Assembly (NCBI RefSeq): GCF_003710865.1
Contig: NZ_RHHO01000011.1
Span: 124,001 to 188,000 of the forward strand
Direction: 5' to 3'
DNA: 64,000 bases
Origin: Brevibacillus borstelensis
Lineage (GTDB): Bacteria > Bacillota > Bacilli > Brevibacillales > Brevibacillaceae
Below the pieces are notes generated by a model. The model was not told the DNA's origin, did no database searches, and worked only from the letters and a program-made list of their open reading frames with translations. The position numbers and the translations under genes are program-made. This document shows positions 25,882 to 33,991 of this stretch, one piece after another (position 1 is the stretch's first letter; every line of letters begins with the position of its first letter).

Positions 25882-26190
25882 AGCGATGTGTCACGGGAAT
25901 ACAACGACGGGGGACTTTCCGATCCAGGAAAAGATCTGCGTCGTTTTCCTGATGTCAGGAAATCGGGCCACTCCCTTTCTGGCCTGTATAATCCTCCACT
26001 TTTTAACAAATAGTAAACAAAGAGATGGAGTACAGCATAAAAAATAACTAGGAATGACAAGGTTGACATATCATTATTCTATATAAATTTAACAATTATA
26101 AAAAGTAGTTAATATTTTTAATAAAAGTATATTCGAGAAAACTGTGATATGATTCATACGATAGTTGTCTGACATCTGGGAGGGACATCA
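25882..26190 (+). promoter_or_regulatory. AT-rich intergenic region with candidate promoter of the peptide transporter
   Basis: No gene is seen. The first 150 bp follow the ger operon; bases 26040-26160 are strikingly AT-rich. An extended -10 box TGATATGAT (26145-26153) lacks a good -35, and a perfect TTGACA at 26063-26068 has only a poorly spaced TATAAA (13 bp). GGGAGGG precedes the ATG at 26191. An AT-rich upstream element or CodY-like regulation is possible but not shown. Confidence 0.4.
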
Positions 26191-27564
26191 ATGGACGCAA
26201 CTGTGAACTCACAGCAAGGGAAACAAAAACATCCTCCAGGATTGTATTTGTTGTTCTTTACGGAGCTTTGGGAACGCTTTAGCTATTACGGCATGCGCGC
26301 CCTGTTAACCCTGTATTTGACCACAGCGCTGATCAGCGGCGGACTAGGCTTTGAAAAGGGCTTGGCGTTGAGCATCTACGGCTTGTTTACCGGTGCCGTT
26401 TACTTTACGCCGATCATCGGCGGGTATTTATCGGACCGGTATCTCGGCAGAAGACTGGCGATTACCATGGGCGGTATTACCATGGCAGTGGGGAACTTTC
26501 TTCTGTTCGCCGTACAGAGCACAACTGGATTGTATCTGGGCCTTGTTCTCCTGATTATTGGAAACGGTTTCTTCAAGCCGAATATCTCTACGCTGGTCGG
26601 TGAGCTTTACCCCGAAAATGACAAGCGCAGGGATGCCGCGTTTACGATTTTCTACATGGGGATCAACGTGGGAGCGCTCTTCGCACCGCTGATCTGCGGC
26701 TATTTGGCGGAGGAGCACTTCAAGACCGCGCTGGACGGTGTGGAAATGTACGGCTTCAAGTACGGGTTTTTGGCTGCCGCCATCGGGATGGTGATCGGTC
26801 AGATCGCTTTCAACCTGCTTGGCAACCGCTACCTGGGGGATATCGGCAAACAGCCGCTCGGAAAGAGTGAAGCTCCGGGGCAGCAGGAAGCCGCCAATCG
26901 GCCGCTCACCAAGAAGGAGAAGCAAAGAACCGCCGTCATCGTCATTTTGGCCTGTTTTGTCGTCTTTTTCTGGGCAGGATTTGAACAGGCGGGGAGCTCT
27001 TTGACACTGTACACAGACCTGTTTGTCGATCGTACCATTGGCGGCTGGGAGGTTCCGACCTCTTGGTTTCAATCCTTGAATCCGTTGTTTATTGTGCTTT
27101 TGGCACCCGTTATCTCCATGCTGTGGGTGAAGCTGGCCAACAGCAAGCGAGGCGACTTGAATATTCCTACGAAGATGGGACTGGGAATGATCCTGCTCGG
27201 TCTCGGGTACATGATTTTGCTGCTGGCTGTCATGCAGACCGGAAGCGACGAAAACAACATCCTGACAAAGTCAAATATTATGATTATTGTGTTGACCTAC
27301 CTCATGCATACGCTCGGTGAGCTGTTCCTGTCTCCTGTCGGGCTGTCGATGGTCAGCAAGATCGCTCCGGTCAAACTCGCCTCGCTGTTGATGGGCGTAT
27401 GGCTGGCAAGCTCCGGAGTGGCAAACATCCTGGCCGGCCAATTGGCCGCTTTTACACAGTCGCTCGGATACTTTGAAGTGTTTGGTATCATCGGTTTGAT
27501 GGCGATTGTACTGGGGCTGGTGCTCCTGCTCGTATCGCGCAAGCTGGTACGGATGATGGAATAA
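26191..27564 (+). CDS. dtpT: POT family proton-coupled di-/tripeptide transporter
   Basis: The 457-residue protein has about 14 membrane segments and the POT signature ELWERFSYYGMRALL (Glu25, Glu28, Arg29, Phe30: the ExxERF proton-coupling motif), plus FFKPNISTLVGELY and a SLNPLFIV block typical of bacterial peptide transporters such as DtpT/YclF. It imports di- and tripeptides using the proton gradient. Together with PepV and the peptide ABC operon at the right end it shows peptide use in this organism. Single gene with its own AT-rich promoter region and terminator. Confidence 0.94.
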   Translation: MDATVNSQQGKQKHPPGLYLLFFTELWERFSYYGMRALLTLYLTTALISGGLGFEKGLALSIYGLFTGAVYFTPIIGGYLSDRYLGRRLAITMGGITMAVGNFLLFAVQSTTGLYLGLVLLIIGNGFFKPNISTLVGELYPENDKRRDAAFTIFYMGINVGALFAPLICGYLAEEHFKTALDGVEMYGFKYGFLAAAIGMVIGQIAFNLLGNRYLGDIGKQPLGKSEAPGQQEAANRPLTKKEKQRTAVIVILACFVVFFWAGFEQAGSSLTLYTDLFVDRTIGGWEVPTSWFQSLNPLFIVLLAPVISMLWVKLANSKRGDLNIPTKMGLGMILLGLGYMILLLAVMQTGSDENNILTKSNIMIIVLTYLMHTLGELFLSPVGLSMVSKIAPVKLASLLMGVWLASSGVANILAGQLAAFTQSLGYFEVFGIIGLMAIVLGLVLLLVSRKLVRMME

Positions 27565-27579
27565 CCTCATACAGAAGAA

Positions 27580-27612
27580 AGGACAGCTCGGGAGGCGGGC
27601 TGTCCTTTTTTG
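27580..27612. terminator. Intrinsic terminator between the POT transporter and SGNH hydrolase genes
   Basis: AGGACAGCTCG pairs with CGGGCTGTCCT and runs into TTTTTT. The convergent minus-strand gene ends 15 bp downstream. Confidence 0.9.
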
Positions 27613-27626
27613 CTGTCTTCTTGTCC

Positions 27627-28340
27627 TTATCCGATTTCGATCCCGTGTGCGGCCAGCGTCTCCCGCAGGGCCCGGGCCATCAGGTCGTATCCGAGCACAT
27701 GAGGATGGAGGCCGTCATCGGCGAGCTCCTCCCGCAAAGTGAGACCGTCTTCGTCAGTCATGTGCCGGTGGTAGTCCACAAAGATGATGTTTTCAGCGCG
27801 TGCGTATTCCTGCAAGGCTTTATTGATGCTGGCGACCAGCTCGTTTCGCAAGCTGTTTTTGGCGTAGCGCTCCATCCGGGTCGGAAGCAGGGAACAGAGA
27901 ATCGGAGCAATCCCGTTTTCTCTGGCTTGCGTCAACATGGCAGCCAGATCGTCGACGATTTCTTGCTGTATGTGCTCCGGCTGCTTGCGGTCCTCTGGCA
28001 GCCACTCGTCCAGGGCCCACGTGTTATTGATGCCGAGAAGGATGATCGCGTAAGCAGGGCGGAGCTGCACCACATCAGCGGCAAACCTACGCAGGGCAAA
28101 AGCGGTCGTATCTCCGCCGATTCCCCGGTTGACTATGACACGGCCCGCACCGCCGAAATAGGTGTCGACGTCCCACCAGTGCGTAATCGAGTCCCCGAAA
28201 AAGACAAAATCAATTTTCCTTTGGTGATGCAGCAAGGCCTCATTGTGGAAATCAAATTCGTTGCGGCGTCTGTCGGCCGCAGCCTCGATGCCAAACAAGC
28301 CGGGCTTGAGCAAAGCTGGTCTGTTTTCTTTCACGTTCAT
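27627..28340 (-). CDS. SGNH/GDSL-family hydrolase
   Basis: A 237-residue protein with FFGDSITHWW (nucleophile Ser51), the block II glycine in VNRGIGGDTT, block III as LLGINNTWAL (Asn105) and block V DDGLHPH (Asp209, His212), a complete SGNH active site. No signal peptide is visible, so it is probably cytoplasmic. Relatives include lysophospholipase- and acetylhydrolase-like enzymes acting on O-acyl sugars or lipids; the substrate is not readable. ATG 28340 is preceded by GGAGGG; the frame extends to 28379 without a ribosome binding site. Confidence 0.9.
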   Translation of the reverse strand: MNVKENRPALLKPGLFGIEAAADRRRNEFDFHNEALLHHQRKIDFVFFGDSITHWWDVDTYFGGAGRVIVNRGIGGDTTAFALRRFAADVVQLRPAYAIILLGINNTWALDEWLPEDRKQPEHIQQEIVDDLAAMLTQARENGIAPILCSLLPTRMERYAKNSLRNELVASINKALQEYARAENIIFVDYHRHMTDEDGLTLREELADDGLHPHVLGYDLMARALRETLAAHGIEIG

Positions 28341-28529
28341 TCTTTCCCTCCGATCCGAGACTAACGGGAGCTTCCGCAAGCTGTCCCCAGTTGCAACCGC
28401 ACCTTCGCTATTTGAAAACGACAGATGGTGAGTAATGGCTTCAAGTCACGCACTTCCCTATCCTATCATGAGGTTCTGCCCTGTTTTGGCTTTTCCTGCT
28501 TGTGGTGCCCATAGGTCAGGGCAGCAAAA

Positions 28530-28620
28530 AAGCGGGCTTCCGGGGAAGCGCCGCATGTGGTCGGAAAAAGACCGCCCGTTGAAAGGGGGTCAACGGACGG
28601 CAATGGAGGACGATATGTCC
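28530..28620 (+). other. Run of three adjacent hairpins in a gene-free region
   Basis: Within 28341-28855, which holds no recognised gene, three stems follow one another: GCTTCC/GGAAGC at 28536-28549, GGTC/GACC at 28559-28573 and CCGTTGA/TCAACGG at 28576-28596, with AGGGGG in the last loop; an imperfect fourth (ATGGA/TCCAT) follows near 28603-28622. No known riboswitch family was recognised. It may be a structured leader of the downstream miniprotein mRNA or a separate small RNA. Confidence 0.4.
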
Positions 28621-28855
28621 ATCGTAGGGTCTGACACCTCCCATCATAGGTTTTTCATGTTAAGAACAAATAGAGAAACGATAAAGGCTTTGTTAATTTT
28701 TTGGAAAGGGGAGGTCTGGAGCCTTTTTTGGCCTGATTTTTTGTCTTGTAGACGAGCATCCATACGAACAGGGAGACTCTCTCATATTCTGTGAAAAGGA
28801 GCGGCGTCGCCATTTCTGACGCCTGCTTCAGACAATCACAGAGGAGGCCATGCAA

Positions 28856-28936
28856 ATGAGCGGAGGTTTTCACAATAACAATTTCATCTGGATCATCCTG
28901 ATCATTGTTTTGATCTTCGCGTTCCTGGACGACTAA
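28856..28936 (+). CDS. 26-residue hydrophobic miniprotein, YjcZ-like sporulation protein
   Basis: An open frame of 26 codons (MSGGFHNNNF, then a hydrophobic IWIILIIVLIFAF helix, ending FLDD). GAGGAGG at 28841-28847 stands eight bases before the ATG. The MSGG start and single membrane helix resemble YjcZ/SscA-type sporulation miniproteins, though it lacks their Gly/Tyr-rich start. A terminator begins six bases after the stop. CATATTCT at 28783-28790 could be a sporulation -10 element, a weak inference. Confidence 0.7.
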   Translation: MSGGFHNNNFIWIILIIVLIFAFLDD

Positions 28937-28941
28937 TCTGT

Positions 28942-28992
28942 AAAAAAGAAAGAAGACCCTGCTTTCCAAGGAAGCGAGTCTTCTTTCTTTTA
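28942..28992. terminator. Terminator shared by the miniprotein and the convergent ABC transporter operon
   Basis: AAAGAAAGAAGAC pairs with GTCTTCTTTCTTT over a short interior; A and T runs lie on both sides. Confidence 0.88.
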
Positions 28993-29053
28993 CATAGACG
29001 ATGCGGGAAAGCTATCACAAGATAACAGAAATCAATAGCTTGCACGCAGCGAA

Positions 29054-29791
29054 TTATTTTTTCAAATGCTGGAGGAACTGGCGAGTCCGCTCTTCTTTCG
29101 GGCTCGCAAACAATTGCTCCGGCGCACCGCGCTCGACGATCACGCCCTGGTCCATAAAGATGACTTCATCTGCCACTTCGCGCGCAAATGCCATCTCATG
29201 CGTGACGACCACCATGGTCATCCCTTCGACAGCCAGCTCCTTCATGACCTTTAGCACTTCGCCGACCAGCTCGGGGTCGAGCGCGGAGGTAGGCTCGTCA
29301 AACAGCATTACTTTCGGGTCCATGGCGAGAGCGCGGGCGATCCCGACACGCTGCTGCTGGCCGCCGGATAGCTGAGCAGGGTAGTGGTCGAGCTTGTCAG
29401 CCAGTCCTACCTTGGACAGCAGCTGCGCCGCCTTGCCTCTTGCGGTCTCCGGTTTTTCTCCTTTTACGGTGACGGGGCCTTCCATGACATTTTGCAGCGC
29501 CGTCATGTGCGGGAACAAATTGTAGCTTTGGAAGACCATCCCGGTCTGCTTGCGCAGCTTCGGGATATCCGATTTTGCGACTTTGCGGGAAAAGTCAAGC
29601 TGGACATCGCCGATTTGCACGCTGCCCTCGGTCGGGATCTCCAGAGCGTTCAGGCAGCGGAGCAGCGTCGTTTTGCCGGAACCGGACGGCCCGATGATGA
29701 CGACGACCTTTCCTTTCTCTACCGTCAGCGAGATGCCCTTGAGGACGTGCAGATCGTGAAATCGTTTATGAATGTTGCTGATAGTTATCAT
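29054..29791 (-). CDS. Polar amino acid ABC transporter ATP-binding protein
   Basis: A 245-residue ATPase with Walker A GPSGSGKT (34-41), Q-loop [16 protein letters not shown], signature LSGGQQQR, Walker [14 protein letters not shown] and the H-loop VVVTHE. Length and motifs match the GlnQ/TcyC class. It energises uptake by the adjacent permease and binding proteins. It is the last gene of a minus-strand operon, 14 bp after the permease. Confidence 0.93.
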   Translation of the reverse strand: MITISNIHKRFHDLHVLKGISLTVEKGKVVVIIGPSGSGKTTLLRCLNALEIPTEGSVQIGDVQLDFSRKVAKSDIPKLRKQTGMVFQSYNLFPHMTALQNVMEGPVTVKGEKPETARGKAAQLLSKVGLADKLDHYPAQLSGGQQQRVGIARALAMDPKVMLFDEPTSALDPELVGEVLKVMKELAVEGMTMVVVTHEMAFAREVADEVIFMDQGVIVERGAPEQLFASPKEERTRQFLQHLKK

Positions 29792-29805
29792 GCGTATGCT
29801 CCCCT

Positions 29806-30504
29806 CTAGGCGACGTAGCGGTCAAGCCTGTGCTCGATGCGATCCTGGATCGCCGAGAGTACCAGACAGATCAGCCAGTAGATCAGTGCCGCTTCTGAGT
29901 AGACCAGGAGCGGTTCATACGTAGCCGCTGCGATCTCCTGCGCTTTGCGAAACATCTCGGGAACGAGGATAGCCGCAGCGAGCGACGTATCCTTTACCAA
30001 ACTGATGTACGAGTTGGACAGAGGCGGGACAGACACGCGCGCCGCCTGCGGCAGGATAATGCGCACCAGCGCTTGCCGATACGTCATGCCGAGTGAATAG
30101 CCGGCTTCCCACTGTCCCTTTGGTATGGACAGGATCGCGGCCCGGACCACTTCCGAAGCGTAGGCGCCGACATTGAGAGAGAAGCCGATCACCGCTGATG
30201 GGAACGAATCGATCGTAACGCCGATGCTGGGCAGACCGAAAAAGATGATGAACAGTTGCACCAGCAACGGCGTTCCGCGAATGATCGAAACGTACGTGCG
30301 GGCGACGCCCACCAGCACTTTGTTGCCGGAAATTCGGGCCAGCGCCGTCAGGATGGCGATGACCAGCCCGATGGCGAATGAAATCAGGGAGAGGGACAGG
30401 GAGTACGTCAGAGCGCCTTTCAGAAGCGGCCAAAAGGAGCTCTGCGCAATTTCTACCCATCTGTCAAAGCGTTCCGGGTTGCCAAACAGGTTACTTAGAA
30501 ACAT
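29806..30504 (-). CDS. Polar amino acid ABC transporter permease
   Basis: The 232-residue protein has five membrane segments and the HisM/GlnP-type EAA loop ([25 protein letters not shown]). It forms the transmembrane channel for the ATPase encoded next. ATG 30504 is taken as start; a TTG at 30513 is also open. Either way it overlaps the end of the upstream binding-protein gene, so coupled translation is likely. Specificity may be cystine or another polar amino acid, by resemblance to TcyB. Confidence 0.9.
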   Translation of the reverse strand: MFLSNLFGNPERFDRWVEIAQSSFWPLLKGALTYSLSLSLISFAIGLVIAILTALARISGNKVLVGVARTYVSIIRGTPLLVQLFIIFFGLPSIGVTIDSFPSAVIGFSLNVGAYASEVVRAAILSIPKGQWEAGYSLGMTYRQALVRIILPQAARVSVPPLSNSYISLVKDTSLAAAILVPEMFRKAQEIAAATYEPLLVYSEAALIYWLICLVLSAIQDRIEHRLDRYVA

Positions 30505-31339
30505 CTGCACCAAACCATTTCTCGGAGATTTGTTGGAACGTACCGTCTTTCATCATATCGTCAAGCGCTTTGTTGACCGCCTCTACGAGCTCGGTGCTGC
30601 CTTTGCGGAACAGAAAACCGTTTTTCGCCCCGTCCGGATGCTTGGCAATAATCTTGATCGGGGTATCCGGCTTTTGCTTCAGAAAATCGAGCAGGGACAA
30701 GCCGTCATTGATCGTGACGTCGACACGCTTGGAGACAAGTAGGTCGATCGCTTGGTTGAAGCCCTCCACAGCGACGATTTCTGCGCCGTTTTGCTTGGCG
30801 ATGTCTGTCAGATTGCTGGTCAAGGTTTGCGCTGCTTTCAATCCTTTGATGCTGTCAAAGCCAGTGACGGTGTTGTTGTCCTTATGTGTCACCAGTACAG
30901 CAGTCGACACGGTGTAGGGGTTGGAAAAATCGTATTTCTCCTGACGATCCGGGCGGATGCCGACCTGGTTGGCGACGAGGTCAAACCGCTTGGAGTCGAG
31001 GCCGGCGAACATGGCATCCCACTGTGTTTCCTGGAAGACCGGTTCCACCCCGAGACGTTTGGCCACTTCGCTGATCACTTCTACGTCAAAACCGGTCAGC
31101 TTGCCGGATTGGTCGTGGAAAGTAAAGGGGGCATACGTCCCTTCCGTACCAATCACCAGTTTCCCTTCGGCTTTTACTTTATCCAACAGGTTTTGTTCTG
31201 CCTTTTGCTCGGAAGGGGCCTGTGCAGGAGCAGGGGCCGGAGCGGCGTTATTCGTTGTCGAAGCAGTGCCGGACGAGCCGCATCCCACGATGCCAAACAT
31301 AAGAGAGGAGATGAGTGCGGAAAACAATAATTTTTTCAT
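30491..31339 (-). CDS. Polar amino acid ABC transporter substrate-binding lipoprotein (copy 1)
   Basis: A 282-residue SBP_bac_3 protein: lipoprotein signal with lipobox IVGC (Cys20), an Ala/Pro/Gln-rich linker, then the two-lobed binding domain ([48 protein letters not shown]). It binds a polar amino acid outside the membrane and hands it to the permease. It overlaps the permease start. The gene upstream at 31538 is a close paralogue, with long identical stretches such as [20 protein letters not shown]. Confidence 0.93.
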   Translation of the reverse strand: MKKLLFSALISSLMFGIVGCGSSGTASTTNNAAPAPAPAQAPSEQKAEQNLLDKVKAEGKLVIGTEGTYAPFTFHDQSGKLTGFDVEVISEVAKRLGVEPVFQETQWDAMFAGLDSKRFDLVANQVGIRPDRQEKYDFSNPYTVSTAVLVTHKDNNTVTGFDSIKGLKAAQTLTSNLTDIAKQNGAEIVAVEGFNQAIDLLVSKRVDVTINDGLSLLDFLKQKPDTPIKIIAKHPDGAKNGFLFRKGSTELVEAVNKALDDMMKDGTFQQISEKWFGADVSK

Positions 31340-31378
31340 AAATAATCCCCCACTAAACCGATGTGATTTGTTTAGAAC

Positions 31379-31407
31379 ATACTAAAAGTCTTTGCCTGTT
31401 TTGTCAA
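31379..31407 (-). promoter_or_regulatory. Sigma-A promoter of the ABC transporter operon
   Basis: On the minus strand TTGACA (31407-31402) and TAGTAT (31384-31379) are exactly 17 bp apart. The same arrangement precedes the paralogous binding-protein gene. Confidence 0.8.
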
Positions 31408-31470
31408 TAAAGAAATCAGCTCTAAAGGGCTGCGAAAAAGCGTCGGCTGTCAATCGGTTCCATCATGCAG

Positions 31471-31518
31471 AAGAAAAGTGGCAGATCTCTTCTCCGACGG
31501 GAAAAGAGACCGTGCCAC
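31471..31518 (-). terminator. Terminator after binding-protein copy 2
   Basis: On the minus strand GTGGCA pairs with TGCCAC, with an inner GTCTCTT/AAGAGAT stem, followed by TTTTCTT. It separates copy 2 from the promoter of the downstream operon. Confidence 0.7.
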
Positions 31519-31537
31519 CTGGTCAAGGGCAATGAGC

Positions 31538-32371
31538 TTACTTGGAAATGTCCTCGCCAAACCATTTTTCCGAAATCTGCTTCAGCGTGCCATCCTTATG
31601 CATGGCATCCAGCGCTTTGTTGATCTCCTCGATCAGTTCGTTGCTGGTGCCTTTGCGGAACATGAAGCCGCAATTGAGGCCTTCTTCTTTGACTTTGACG
31701 ATTTTGATCGGGGTATCCGGCTTTTGCTTCAGGAAGTCGAGAACAGACAGGTTGTCGTTCAGCACCACATCGACGCGTCTGCTTGCGATCAGCTCGATGG
31801 CGTTGTTGAAGTTGTCCACCGCGACGATTTCGGCGCCCAGCTCGCGAGCCATGTCGGCGTAGTTGCTTGTCATCGATTGCCCGGCTTTGAGGCCTTTGAT
31901 GTCAGGAAAATCCTTTACCGTCTCGTTGTCTTTATGAGCGACGAGCACAGCGCGGGAAACGGAATACGGGGAAGAAAAGTCGTATTTCTCCTGACGGTCG
32001 GGACGAATGCCGACCTCATTGGCGATCAGGTCAAACCGCTTGGAATCGAGTCCCGCAAACATGGCATCCCATTGCGTCTCCTGGAAGACCGGTTCTACAC
32101 CAAGGCGCTTCGCTACTTCTGTAGCCACGTCGATGTCATAGCCGGTCAGCTTGCCGGACTGGTCGTGGAAGGTAAAGGGAGCATAGGTGCCCTCTGTACC
32201 GATCACCAGTTTGCCCTCGGCTTTCACTTTTTCCAACAGGTTTTGAGGAGCAGCCGCCGATTGGTCAGGAGCTGCGGATTGATTTGGGTTTGCAGGCGCT
32301 GAAGAGTTGCCGCATCCAGCAATTCCGAGCAATAAAGTCGAAATTAATGCTGTGAAAACAAGTTTTTTCAT
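31538..32371 (-). CDS. Polar amino acid ABC transporter substrate-binding lipoprotein (copy 2)
   Basis: A 277-residue paralogue of the binding protein at 30491-31339, with lipobox IAGC (Cys20), a Pro/Ala/Gln linker and the same binding-domain blocks. Differences cluster in the second lobe (for example KVKEEGLNCGF versus [11 protein letters not shown]), so ligand preference may differ while sharing the same permease. It has its own promoter and terminator and is therefore a separate unit upstream of the operon. The duplication extends into the promoter region. Confidence 0.92.
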   Translation of the reverse strand: MKKLVFTALISTLLLGIAGCGNSSAPANPNQSAAPDQSAAAPQNLLEKVKAEGKLVIGTEGTYAPFTFHDQSGKLTGYDIDVATEVAKRLGVEPVFQETQWDAMFAGLDSKRFDLIANEVGIRPDRQEKYDFSSPYSVSRAVLVAHKDNETVKDFPDIKGLKAGQSMTSNYADMARELGAEIVAVDNFNNAIELIASRRVDVVLNDNLSVLDFLKQKPDTPIKIVKVKEEGLNCGFMFRKGTSNELIEEINKALDAMHKDGTLKQISEKWFGEDISK

Positions 32372-32410
32372 CGTGAATCCCCCACTAAGTTGATATGATT
32401 TTATGGATTC

Positions 32411-32439
32411 ATACTAAAAGCCTTTCTTCTATTTGTCAA
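32411..32439 (-). promoter_or_regulatory. Sigma-A promoter of binding-protein copy 2
   Basis: On the minus strand TTGACA (32439-32434), 17 bp, TAGTAT (32416-32411), matching the promoter of copy 1 in boxes and spacing; the ATCCCCCACTAA segment near the start codon is also shared. Confidence 0.8.
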
Positions 32440-32528
32440 TGAAAAGAGTGCGAGGGAGAAGAAAAGCACGGACAAGGAGAAAAGGAACAGAAACTCCCTC
32501 TTCTAAAAAGGATGTCCATTTGATATCC

Positions 32529-32537
32529 TGTTATAAG
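32529..32537 (+). promoter_or_regulatory. Extended -10 promoter of the queuosine operon
   Basis: TGTTATAAG gives an extended -10 (TGn followed by TATAAG at 32532-32537) immediately upstream of the riboswitch aptamer; the -35 region is poor. Confidence 0.5.
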
Positions 32538-32548
32538 TCTACGAGACG

Positions 32549-32664
32549 CGAGAGTTCGGAATCCCCACCTCTCGTAAAACAAAACTAGGGGAGAGCAGTC
32601 GATTGCCTAAGGTCTGTTCTTATGGAAGCCGCTCTCCTGCATTTCGCGTGGAGGCGGCTTTTTT
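32549..32664 (+). promoter_or_regulatory. PreQ1-I type riboswitch with transcription terminator
   Basis: CGAGAG (32549-32554) pairs with CTCTCG (32569-32574) around a 14-base loop beginning TTC and ending CCCCAC, followed by an A-rich tail with AAAACAAAACTA, the layout of class I preQ1 aptamers. Downstream, AAGCCGC...TCC pairs with GGA..GCGGCTT and TTTTTT at 32626-32664. GGGGAGAGC just after the tail can pair with GCTCTCC inside that terminator, forming an antiterminator. The downstream genes handle preQ1, which supports the call. Confidence 0.82.
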
Positions 32665-32724
32665 GCGTAGGTGAGCAGGATCGAGGCGGGCTGATTGCTC
32701 TTCGCTTTAGGAGGAACTGATCCG

Positions 32725-33372
32725 ATGAATTTTCCACCGGAAGAGAAGCGTTTTCTCTACCTGACAGCGACGTTCATGACGTTGCTGGTTGTTGCCAACA
32801 TCGTTTCGGCAAAGGTCATTGACCTGTGGGGCGTGATTTTGCCAGCCGCGGTGATTGGGTATCCGCTGACGTATCTGTTGACAGACGCGATCAGCGAGCT
32901 GTACGGGGAGGCACGGGCGCGTCAGGTCGTCTACGCAGGCTTTTGGGCCAACGCTCTGATGCTCCTTTTTGTCCAGGCGACGATTCTTCTGCCTCCTGCC
33001 GGCTTTTGGCCGCTCCAGGAGTCGTACGAATCCGTCATGGCTTCCTCCGCGCGCGTAGTCATTGCCAGCATGCTGTCCTATTTTGCCGCGCAAATGGCTG
33101 ACGTCAAGGTCTTTCATTTCATTAAGCGGCGGACGGGGGAGAAGCATTTCTGGCTGCGCAAAAACGTATCGACTGCAATCAGTCAGTTGCTCGACACATC
33201 GATCTTTATCGTCATCGCTTTTTACGGGACGATGCCGACAGATGCCTTGCTGCAGATGATCATGTTTCAGTATTTGGTGAAAACGATGATTGCCGTCGTG
33301 GATACGCCGTTGTCCTATCTGGTCGTCAAAGGAGCGAGAAGGCAGCGAGCTGTCTCTGGCTTGGCCGGTTGA
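32725..33372 (+). CDS. yhhQ: Queuosine precursor transporter (VUT/YhhQ family)
   Basis: A 215-residue protein with about six membrane segments and the YhhQ/VUT family sequence pattern (VVANIVSAKVIDLWG, PLTYLLTDAISELYG, SYFAAQMADVKVFHFIKR). It takes up preQ0/preQ1 or related queuosine precursors. AGGAGG precedes ATG 32725; the frame begins at 32695 without one. It is the first gene behind a preQ1-type riboswitch and is followed by queF, so imported or made precursor would repress both. Confidence 0.92.
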   Translation: MNFPPEEKRFLYLTATFMTLLVVANIVSAKVIDLWGVILPAAVIGYPLTYLLTDAISELYGEARARQVVYAGFWANALMLLFVQATILLPPAGFWPLQESYESVMASSARVVIASMLSYFAAQMADVKVFHFIKRRTGEKHFWLRKNVSTAISQLLDTSIFIVIAFYGTMPTDALLQMIMFQYLVKTMIAVVDTPLSYLVVKGARRQRAVSGLAG

Positions 33373-33392
33373 AGCGGGGAAAAGGCACAAGG

Positions 33393-33434
33393 AGCTTCCC
33401 GATCACGCAACAAAGCTTCCCGATCACACACAAT
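33393..33434 (+). repeat. 21-bp direct repeat between the transporter and queF
   Basis: AGCTTCCCGATCAC occurs at 33393-33406 and again at 33414-33427, each followed by a similar CRCAA(C)A segment, giving two tandem 21-bp units in the intergenic gap. Confidence 0.8.
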
Positions 33435-33451
33435 AAAAATGGAAAGGACCG

Positions 33452-33883
33452 ATGAAGGAAATGGCAACAGTGGAGCACAATCACAGCAAGTACAACAGCA
33501 TTCGTTTTGATACACAGGATGAATCGGCGATTCTGGTCGACATTCTCGAGACGATTCCGTACGAATATGTGGGAAAGCGTACCGAAATCATGATGCCTAC
33601 GAATGAATTTACATCTGTTTGTCCGTGGTCGGGTCTGCCAGACTTCGCAGACCTGAAAATTTATCTCGTGCCAAATGAAAAGCTGATTGAGATGAAGTCG
33701 CTGAAGTACTATTTGACCTCGTACCGCAATGTCGGAATATATCAGGAGCATGCGACGAACCGGATATTAAACGATCTGGTGGCGTGCTGCGATCCGCTGT
33801 ACATGCGCATCGTCGCCGTCTGGAATGCGCGCGGCGGCCTTGGAACCGAAGTGGTAGTTGAGTATGTGAAGGAAGAAGCGTAA
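33452..33883 (+). CDS. queF: 7-cyano-7-deazaguanine reductase QueF
   Basis: The 143-residue protein has the QueF nucleophile in FTSVCPWSGLPDF (Cys57, Asp64), the NADPH-binding EMKSLKYYLTSYRN segment (the QueF E-x-KSLK motif) and a C-terminal T-fold. It reduces preQ0 to preQ1 with NADPH, the last step before insertion into tRNA. It is the short, unimodular type, at the small end of the size range (Bacillus YkvM has about 165). ATG 33452 follows AAAGGA closely; ATG 33461 is an alternative. It shares the riboswitch-controlled transcript with the upstream transporter. Confidence 0.93.
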   Translation: MKEMATVEHNHSKYNSIRFDTQDESAILVDILETIPYEYVGKRTEIMMPTNEFTSVCPWSGLPDFADLKIYLVPNEKLIEMKSLKYYLTSYRNVGIYQEHATNRILNDLVACCDPLYMRIVAVWNARGGLGTEVVVEYVKEEA

Positions 33884-33902
33884 AATAAGGACGAGTATCA
33901 TT

Positions 33903-33927
33903 GCCCCCGTTCGTTTTGCACGGGGGT
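33903..33927 (+). terminator. Hairpin after queF, possible terminator
   Basis: CCCCCGT at 33904-33910 pairs with ACGGGGG at 33920-33926; the following TACTGTTATAT is only moderately T-rich. Confidence 0.5.
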
Positions 33928-33991
33928 ACTGTTATATATGAACATCACTTTGTCGTCATTATTTTTGTCGCAAATAAAGGAGAAGAACAGC

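Noticed and set aside
28435-28794. 119-codon plus-strand frame upstream of the miniprotein
   Set aside because: No ribosome binding site, mixed composition, and it crosses the hairpin-rich segment; not protein-like.
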